DNA of 64,000 bases from Lysobacterales bacterium (GTDB lineage: Bacteria > Pseudomonadota > Gammaproteobacteria > Xanthomonadales > SZUA-5). A model generated the notes under the pieces. The model ran no database searches, was not told the origin of the DNA, and worked only from the letters and a program-made list of their open reading frames with translations. Shown here piece after piece: positions 25,112 to 32,900 of the stretch; position 1 is the first letter of the stretch; every line of letters starts with the position of its first letter. The DNA lies in NCBI GenBank assembly GCA_022844135.1, contig JALHMG010000013.1:1-64000 (forward strand), in the 5' to 3' direction. A program made the translations under genes and the position numbers.

Positions 25112-27985
25112 ATGCTCATCAGCATGAAATCTCTGTTACGGGAACGCTGGAGCGACATCCGGCCACTGTTCGAACACGCACTCGACCTGTCCGCTGCCGA
25201 GCGAGCGGTATGGCTGCAATCGGCGACATCCGACCCGGCGCTGCGCGACGCGGTGAAAGCGCTGATCGCTGGCGAAGAAGAGCTTGGTGCTGCCGAGTCC
25301 GCGTCAGACCAGCACATCGAGGTACTCGCACGCCCCGAGCATGCAGCCTTGCCGGCGCAGCTCGGGCGCTACCAGGTGCTGCGCGAGCTGGGCCGCGGCG
25401 GGATGGGCGTGGTGTATTTGGCCGAACAAGCCAGCCCGCGCCGTCAGGTCGCGATCAAGCGGCTGACGGTTAGCGCCGATGCATTCACTCGGGCGCGCTT
25501 TGCTCGCGAAGCCCAATTGCTGGCTCAGCTTTCGCATCCTGGCATCGCGCGCGTCATCGAGCTCGATATCGCGCAGGATGGCCAGCCACTTCTGGTCATG
25601 GAATACGTGCAGGGCGAATCGCTCGCCGTAGCCGCCAGTCAACTGCAACTTGAGGCCAGGCTCAAGTTGCTCGCCGCCATCGCCGACGCCGTGGAGCACG
25701 CGCACGCGCGCGGCATCGTCCATCGCGACCTGAAGCCCTCGAATATTCTGATCACGGCCGATGGCCAACCCAAGGTGCTGGATTTTGGTATCGGGCGGAC
25801 CGTGGCGGGCGAAGGTGCCACGCTGACGGAAACCGGCATGCTGCTCGGCACACCGGCGTACATGTCGCCGGAACAGGCGCTGGGTCAGGCGCACGTGGAC
25901 GCGCGCGCAGACGTCTGGGCGCTGGGCGTGATCGGGTACGAGCTGCTGGCGAACCGCTTGCCGCTGCCGGTCTCTGGGCTCACGCCGCTGCAGGCGCTGA
26001 AGGTGGTTTCTCAGGACACCCCGCCGCCACTGTCGCGGCTGGATGCGCGCCTGCGTGGTGACCTCGAAGTGCTGATCGGCACGGCGCTGGCTTCCGACCC
26101 CGCCAGCCGCTACCCCACGGCTGGCGCATTCGCCGACGATCTGCGCCGCTATCTGGCGCGCGAACCTATCCGCGCGCGCAGGCCTGCGGCGTTGAAACGA
26201 CTGTGGCTCTGGGCGCGGCGCAAGCCAGCGCTGGCCGCCATGTCCAGCGCGACCGCGATCGCCATCGTGCTCGGCAGCGGCGTCGCTGGATATCAAGCAC
26301 AGCAAGCTCGGCAAGAGGCAGCGCGCGCACAGGCGGCCGCGCGCACCGCCAATGCCGTCTCCGCTGCGATGCAATCGCTGTTTAAAGCCGCCAGTCCCGA
26401 CGAAAACGGTGGCGCACAGCTGACCGTGCGCGAGGCCCTGGATCTGGGCGCGGCGGAGGCGCTCAACAGCTTGCGTCAGGAGCCGCACGTGCAGCACGCG
26501 CTGCGCGCTGAATTGGCGACTTCCTATGAAAATCTGGGCGAGTACGAAAAAACGGTGGCATTACTGGAGCCCACGCCCGACGCGCCAAAGCCCTCCATCG
26601 AAGCCGACGTTGAGCTGCGCATGGAGCTCAGTTTGGCGCGCGCTTACGCCCGGCTCGACCGCCATCCGCAAGCAGAAGCGATTTATCGACGCTGGTTGCC
26701 AGCGGTGCAGGCCAATGCAGATCGAAATGCACCGCTGACCACCAGGCGCATCAACGATTTCTGGGAAGACTATTCGGCATTCTTGCGCGATCAAAGTGAG
26801 TTTGCGCGCGCCCACGCAGCCGTCGACGCATGGATCGCCCGCGCTGAGTCCGCCCAAGGAACAACATCCAGGGCACCGACCGGTGCGCCATTGGACGCGG
26901 ACAAAGACAGCGCACTCGTCCGTGCGCTGCGTGAGAAAGCGGAGATTTACTACCAGGAAAAGCGCTTTGCCGAATCCATCGGCGTGCTGGAGCAGGCGCG
27001 CGCGCTGGCCTCGAACGCCGAAGACGTATCGAATTTGCAGCGCGCGCAATTGGCAGGACTTCTGGGCCGCGCTCTGGTCCAAAACGGCCAGCCCAAAACG
27101 GCCCAGGCGCTGCTGTTAGAAAGCATCGACTGGCACACCCGCGTGCTGGGTGCGAATCATCCCGCGACGTTTATGCCGCGCTTGGAAATCGCCAACCAAC
27201 TCGCGATCGCTGGCGACTACCAGCGCGCCCGAGACGAGTTTTTGCAGATAAAGCGCCAAATCGCCGAGCGATTCGGTCCGGAGCACATCAAAAATGCGTT
27301 GGTGCTCCATCAGTTGGCGCTGCTGGACTATCAACAGGCGCGCTATGCCGACGCGGCGCACGGATTCAAAGCTGCAAGCGGCATTTTTCTCACTCGACTG
27401 GATCCCGACCATTCCCGTGTCCTGACCGCCAAGTCCAATCTGGCGGGAGCCTTGTCCGAGCTCGGCCAGGCAAGCGCTGCGCTGCCGATCATCGATGAGG
27501 TGCTGAGCATTCGGCGTATGCAAGGCGACAATGGCGCGGTCGCAAGCCTTTTGACCACACGCGGCCTGGTGCTCGAACAATTGAAGCGAGACGCCGAAGC
27601 CGAGCGCAGCTTCGCTGAAGCGCGATCATTGCTAGGAAGCGATCTTGCAAACAGCGCCTACGCGCAAACGCTGCAAGGGCGGGTTCTGTTGCGTCAGGGT
27701 CGCCCTGACGCGGCGCTTCAGTTGCTCCAGCCAGCGGCCGACTATTACCCGACCAGCGAATACGGCTGCGGCCCACGCTGCGCCATCGCCTCGCTAGAGA
27801 CCTCGCGCGCTTTGTTTGCCCTGAACCGAGATCCAAGCGCGCAACGGCACTATGCGCAAATCGCGCTCAAGGCACGAAGAGAAAAGCTGGGTGCAGATCA
27901 CGCGCTGACATTAGAAGCCGAACAATGGCTGGCAGGTCTGGAGAGCAATCGTCAAACGCAGCAGGCCAGTGGGCGCGATCAATAG
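25112..27985 (+). CDS. Serine/threonine protein kinase with TM helix and TPR domain
   Basis: 957 residues: an N-terminal helical region (1-80), a Hanks-type kinase domain (about 86-350) with GRGGMGVV (94-101), Lys116, HRDLKPSN (204-211) and DFGIGR (224-229), a TM segment (about 374-394), and a long periplasmic TPR-rich part to the C-terminus. All catalytic residues are present. ATG at 25112 has GAGAG about 9 bases upstream; the TTG at 25106 and ATG at 25124 are alternatives. No phosphatase or forkhead partner is adjacent. Confidence 0.92.
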   Translation: MLISMKSLLRERWSDIRPLFEHALDLSAAERAVWLQSATSDPALRDAVKALIAGEEELGAAESASDQHIEVLARPEHAALPAQLGRYQVLRELGRGGMGVVYLAEQASPRRQVAIKRLTVSADAFTRARFAREAQLLAQLSHPGIARVIELDIAQDGQPLLVMEYVQGESLAVAASQLQLEARLKLLAAIADAVEHAHARGIVHRDLKPSNILITADGQPKVLDFGIGRTVAGEGATLTETGMLLGTPAYMSPEQALGQAHVDARADVWALGVIGYELLANRLPLPVSGLTPLQALKVVSQDTPPPLSRLDARLRGDLEVLIGTALASDPASRYPTAGAFADDLRRYLAREPIRARRPAALKRLWLWARRKPALAAMSSATAIAIVLGSGVAGYQAQQARQEAARAQAAARTANAVSAAMQSLFKAASPDENGGAQLTVREALDLGAAEALNSLRQEPHVQHALRAELATSYENLGEYEKTVALLEPTPDAPKPSIEADVELRMELSLARAYARLDRHPQAEAIYRRWLPAVQANADRNAPLTTRRINDFWEDYSAFLRDQSEFARAHAAVDAWIARAESAQGTTSRAPTGAPLDADKDSALVRALREKAEIYYQEKRFAESIGVLEQARALASNAEDVSNLQRAQLAGLLGRALVQNGQPKTAQALLLESIDWHTRVLGANHPATFMPRLEIANQLAIAGDYQRARDEFLQIKRQIAERFGPEHIKNALVLHQLALLDYQQARYADAAHGFKAASGIFLTRLDPDHSRVLTAKSNLAGALSELGQASAALPIIDEVLSIRRMQGDNGAVASLLTTRGLVLEQLKRDAEAERSFAEARSLLGSDLANSAYAQTLQGRVLLRQGRPDAALQLLQPAADYYPTSEYGCGPRCAIASLETSRALFALNRDPSAQRHYAQIALKARREKLGADHALTLEAEQWLAGLESNRQTQQASGRDQ

Positions 27986-28053
27986 CGAGCTGGCTTGGGT
28001 GAGGTTTGGGTTCGACGGGAAGATCTGGACTTGGCCTTGAACACCGCCCAGAC

Positions 28054-28087
28054 AGCAGTAGGGCTGCCGCCGTCCAAAAGTGAACGC
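28054..28087. repeat. Truncated right end of the palindromic element
   Basis: 34 bases differing at three positions from the right end of copy B (28265-28298), placed immediately before that copy's left end. It implies that elements of this family once stood in tandem here and the left part of one was lost. Confidence 0.6.
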
Positions 28088-28104
28088 CGAAGACAGCCCC
28101 TTTT

Positions 28105-28298
28105 CTTGGTCCGCCGCAGCTTTCCTTGGACTGCGGCAGCTTTCCTTGGACTGTGCGGCAGCTTTCCTTGGACTGCGGCAGCCCTGCTGCCGCTTTAACT
28201 TCAGCAGCCTGCTGCTGAAATGGTCTCCAGAGCCTCTACAGCAGGCTGTAGAGGCAAGAAAGCGGCAGCAGGGCTGCCGCAGTACAAAAGTGAACGCC
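28105..28298. repeat. Large palindromic element, copy B
   Basis: A perfect 24-bp inverted repeat (28172-28195 / 28260-28283) encloses two hairpins: TTCAGCAG-CCTG-CTGCTGAA (28200-28219) and a 9-bp stem CCTCTACAG-CAGG-CTGTAGAGG (28233-28254). Left of it the 17-mer GCAGCTTTCCTTGGACT is repeated three times (28116, 28136 and 28158). Core is nearly identical to copy A. It fills most of the 375-bp gap between the kinase and the Rhs gene; no gene is seen there. Confidence 0.8.
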
Positions 28299-28360
28299 TC
28301 AGCTTTTCGGCATTCCTTTTCTGAATCGCTCGCACATTAGGTGACAATAATGCACCAGTT

Positions 28361-29872
28361 TTAATCATCTAATGGCTCACCACCAGGCCCCTTCGCCTTT
28401 CCGGAGCCAGGAGTTTTGGAAGGCTCGATTTTCTTTGCTTTTGCGATGTCTCTGGCAATCTTGGCCCAATCTACTGGTGATGCAGGGCTACTAGGTTTGC
28501 CGTCCGGAAAGAGCCCAGACATAGCCTCAGCTCTGGTTGCCACAGGTGAACCGATCGAACCAGTATTTATTGTAGGAATACCATATTTTTCAAGGTTTGT
28601 ACCAATCCCGGATCCTAAGCAGTAAATTTGCAAGCCTATCTCACACAATTTCAAAAGCACGCTAGGATTCGATTTTGGCTTACCCAGAGCAGTGGCGGCT
28701 TCCGACGGCCTATCCTGGGGAATAACAAGCGGTTTTGCCCCTGGTGGCAAAGCCCTCACGGGCGGTCGCGCCATGGCCAACCCTCCATCGGGTTGCGGCA
28801 CCATATCAATCGATGGTTGCCCGTCATTTCTGAGATCGACCCTTGGGCGAGCTTGCCATCGAGGCGACACACGCACGTAGGGCGATCCGCCGAATTGACT
28901 ACCGGCTGCTGCCTCCAGAAACCGCCCAGATGCAAGCCCATGGCCGAGGGACACACCTATCACGCCCCAGATTCCTAAGCACCTCTTTTCTATGGATTCT
29001 GAAACAGCGAAAGGATCTGTTGTTGCCTGCTTCGCGCCTGTCATGAAACCTCGTTGAAAATCGTTCCAAGCATTGGCGATCGGGTTGTTCGGCCCTGTAC
29101 TCGCATGCCCACTTGGGTCTGTCCCATTACTAGGATTCCCACTCACATACGCATACCGATTGTGCCCCTGCGTACCTTGCCCTGCGAATCCGGCGTCAAT
29201 GGAATCGCGCTGCAAAAATCGATTCAACGCTGGCGAATAATGGCGGGCGCGCAAGTACACGGTGCCGTCGGCGTTTTCGCGCTCGCCGGTATAGCCCAGC
29301 GTCAGGCCATCGGCGTTGCCGCTGCTGCTGCGCAGCCGGCCCCAGGCGTCGTAGTAGCGGCTGTGGCTGGGCGCGACACCGTTGTAGAGATGGCGGACGG
29401 TGCCTTGAAAATCGGTCACCGCCATTCGCGCTTCGACCGCGCCAGAACCCACCTGGCGGGTCATCGCCGCCAGGCCCGCCGGGCCGTAAGCGTAGCGCAC
29501 TGTTTCCTGCGTGGTGCCGCTGCCGGTCACCTCCATCAGCGTTTCCGGCAGGCTGGACGCCACATTCGGCGTCAGCTCGGTCCAGTTCGATTGCGTTTGC
29601 GCAGTGGTACGCCGGCCGACTGCGACCAAATTGCCAGCGCCATCGTAACGGTACTCGACAACATCGACGCCATTGATGGTGCGCGTCAGGCGATTGGCCG
29701 TGTCGTACCGATACTGCGTGCTGCCATCGTTGATGAGATTGCCGTTGGCGTCATATTGGAACGTCGGGTCGGTGCGCTGATCGGAAGCGTTGTAGTTGAA
29801 GCTTTGCGCATCGAGCATGCCCGGCACGCTCAACAGCACCGCAACCAACCATTGCGTAGCGCAGGCTTTCAT
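28361..29872 (-). CDS. Secreted Rhs-core protein with variable C-terminal tip
   Basis: 503 residues from ATG 29872, which gives a signal peptide (MKACATQWLVAVLLSVPG). It carries a few YD repeats (FQYDANGNLINDG, YRYDTANRLTRTI, YRYDGAGNLVAVG) and then the Rhs-associated core (RYYDAWGRLRS, RARHYSPALNRFLQRD, NRYAYVSGNPSNGTDPSG), which ends near residue 256. The last ~247 residues are unrelated to Rhs repeats, as in polymorphic toxins, but no toxin motif is recognised and no immunity gene follows. The gene is downstream of, and on the same strand as, the long YD-repeat gene, 68 bp apart from it. Confidence 0.85.
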   Translation of the reverse strand: MKACATQWLVAVLLSVPGMLDAQSFNYNASDQRTDPTFQYDANGNLINDGSTQYRYDTANRLTRTINGVDVVEYRYDGAGNLVAVGRRTTAQTQSNWTELTPNVASSLPETLMEVTGSGTTQETVRYAYGPAGLAAMTRQVGSGAVEARMAVTDFQGTVRHLYNGVAPSHSRYYDAWGRLRSSSGNADGLTLGYTGERENADGTVYLRARHYSPALNRFLQRDSIDAGFAGQGTQGHNRYAYVSGNPSNGTDPSGHASTGPNNPIANAWNDFQRGFMTGAKQATTDPFAVSESIEKRCLGIWGVIGVSLGHGLASGRFLEAAAGSQFGGSPYVRVSPRWQARPRVDLRNDGQPSIDMVPQPDGGLAMARPPVRALPPGAKPLVIPQDRPSEAATALGKPKSNPSVLLKLCEIGLQIYCLGSGIGTNLEKYGIPTINTGSIGSPVATRAEAMSGLFPDGKPSSPASPVDWAKIARDIAKAKKIEPSKTPGSGKAKGPGGEPLDD

Positions 29873-29940
29873 GACGGCGATCCTATGGGTGGGTGGCACC
29901 GGCAGTTGCGCTCGGCGGCCGGACGCGGACAGATTCCCGT

Positions 29941-32900
29941 TCATGGCGCTCCCCCACAGTTGAGGTTGCCTGCCGTCGCCGTGAACACCAGGCGCGAGCT
30001 TGAAGGTGCCGAAGTACCGGTGAATTCCAGACGAATCGTCCCCTCCAACTCAAAGCCGTTGGCAAGTGCGGGGGTGAAGTAGACGCTCCTGACCTCGCTG
30101 TAGTTATTGTTGCCCGCGGTTTGCAGAGTGTCGCTGTAGGTGCCGTTCTCCAGCCGATTCAGGACCATCACCACGCGTGCAGTGCCCAGGCCCGCGTTGG
30201 CTTTGGCGTAGAGCTGCAGGGCATTACCGGTGCGCAACTGTGCACCAGATGCGCCGGCGAAGGTTCGCGTGAACACCATGCTGGCGCCATCGAACACTTC
30301 CATCGTGCCACTGCCCTGGCCGTTGTACCGCAGCACAAACCGATAGTTCCTGCCGCTGACCCAATCCAGGTGAGCATTAACGAACTGACCTGCCAGTTGG
30401 GTATTCGCACCCAACCCCCATTCCCAATCGCCCGTGCCGACACGGCCACCGCGTACCTCCAGCCGTTCGCTTGCGCTGAAGGATGCGAACAGCCCTTGTC
30501 CAGCTGCGACTCTCACCGGCGTGGCGGGCGTCGATGCACAAAGATTGCTGCCCGAACCCACCGTCAAGACAAACTCGTCGAATGCCGTTAACTGGCCGTC
30601 CGATACCGTAACGCGAATGACGGCCTGGCCGGTTTGCCCGGCATTTGGTGTGACCGTGACGGTGCGTGCGGTGCCGGAACCGCCGAACACGATGCCGGAG
30701 GCCGACACCAGGGCCGTATTCGTTGATGTGCCCTGCAGCGTCAGGCTGGCCGCCGGCGTTTGCGTGTCGTTGACGGTAAAGGCAATCGCGCCGGTATTGC
30801 TGCCTGCTGCGATGCTCACGTCCGCGATATTGGAGATGGTTGGCGGGGTGTTTCCAGCGCTCACCGTCAGCACGAACTCGTCGAAGGCTGTCAACTGACC
30901 ATCGGAGACGGTGATGCGAATCGTGCTTTGGCCCGTTTGTCCGGCAACCGGCGTTACCGTCACCGTGCGCGCGCTACCCGATCCCCCGAATGCGATGCTG
31001 GAGATTGGTACCAACGCGGTGTTGGTCGACGAACCCTGCAGTGTCAGGCTGGCCGTCGGCGTTTGCGTGTCGTTGACGGTAAAGGCAATCGCGCCGGTAT
31101 TGCTGCCTGCCACGACGCTCAAATCGGCAATATTGGAAATCGTCGGCGGCGTGTTACCGCCGGTAATGGAGGTGATGTTGCCGGTCGGGTCATAGCCATA
31201 GGTGCGATTGCCGCTGGGTGCGCCGGGCACCTGCGTGCCGGGCACCAGTGGATAGCTTTGGTTGGTCAGTCGACTGAGCAGATCGTAGCTGTAGCTTGTG
31301 GTCATGTCGGGGCCGGCGCTCGGCACGGACTCACGCAGTTGCTGGATATTCCCCAAGCCATCGCGCGCCAGCACCTGCAGGCGCTGCAGCGTGCTGGCGC
31401 CACTGGTCGTGTTGGCGTCATTGACGCGACCGGCGGCATCGTAACCGTAGGTCGTGGTCGGTCCGCCGACGCGCTGGATAGCGTTCAACGCGCCGTCCCT
31501 GCGGTAACTGAAGCTCTGCGCAGCGCCGCCGAAGGGCGTCAAAGTCGCCGGGCGACTCAGTGCATCCATCGTGTAATCGACACCGCTCAGATCCGGATAG
31601 GTGATGCGGCTGATGGCGTCGGTCAGCGTGTAGTCGTACTGCAGTCGACGCGCCTGATTCGCAAAGGGGTGGCCGGCCAGCGAGTCGGTGCGCGCATAGC
31701 GGCTCAGGCGATTCCAGTTGTCGTACTCATACGCGCTGCTGGCGATCACGGTGCCGGTGTCGGACAACTGCTCTTCCAGCACATTGCCGATCGCACCTTG
31801 ATCGTAGCTATAGCGCACGTCCGGCGCACCATCGACGTTGGCATCGCCAGGCGGATAGTCGATCAGCCGCAGCCGCCCCAGGGTGTCGTAGGTGAAACCC
31901 GTGGCGCGCCCGGCGAAATCGACTTTTTGGCGCAACGCGCCATCGGCATCGTACGCCCAGCTTTCGCTCTTGCCGTCGCGCAACAGGCTCAACAGGCGCC
32001 CGGTGGCGTCGTAGCTGTAACGCGTTTCGCGCGCCGATGCGGCGATCGCCAAGGGGTCGCGTTGTGCGGTCAACCACCCGCGTTCGTTGTAGTCGTAGTT
32101 CCACTGGTTACCGGCGGCGTCGGTCTCGCGCACGACCTGACCGAAGGCGTTGTAGAGCCACGATGTGGTGGCGTTGTTGGCATCGATCACCTGACGCAAG
32201 TTGCTGCGATCCGGCTCGCTGCCCAACGTGTAGAGAAAACGCGTAATCAGCGGACTGCTGCCGTTCTCCAGCGTCCGCTGTGTGACCCGGCCGAGACGGT
32301 CGTATTCGAGTACCGCGCTGACCGCCGACGCACTCGAGCCGCGCTGGATGCGAGTCGGCCAGTTACGCTGGAAGCCTGGCGTTGCAGCGCTGGCGGTTTG
32401 ATAGCTGTAGTAAGTCTCCTCGACCACGGCCGAACCTTGTGCCTGACTGGTCATCGCCAGGACTGTGTTGACGCGATTGAATTCGTCATAAAAGTAGTCG
32501 GTCTGCGCGCCGACCGGATTGATCACCTTGACCAGATTGCTCTTGGTGTCGTAGCGCAGTTCCGTCACCGAGAGCGCGCCGCCGCTGATCACATTTCCAC
32601 GGCGCACGAAAACCACACGACCGTGATGGTCATACTCATATCGCTGACCGATCCCGCGCCGATCCGACACTTGAATGACGTCTCCAGCAGGGTTGTACTC
32701 GAAGTCGAGGATGGTCTGTCCGGCATGGTCAAGCACCTTGTCCAGCCTGCCCTGGTCGGTGTACCGATAGCTGCGAATCCGGTCCATCAACACGCGGCCG
32801 CTACCAGCTGCACAGCAGACGTCTTTCTCCGTAACGCGCTCGGCATCGCCAAACAGGTTGTAGGCGATTTCGGTGATTTGCGTTGGCGTGTTGGCGCCCG

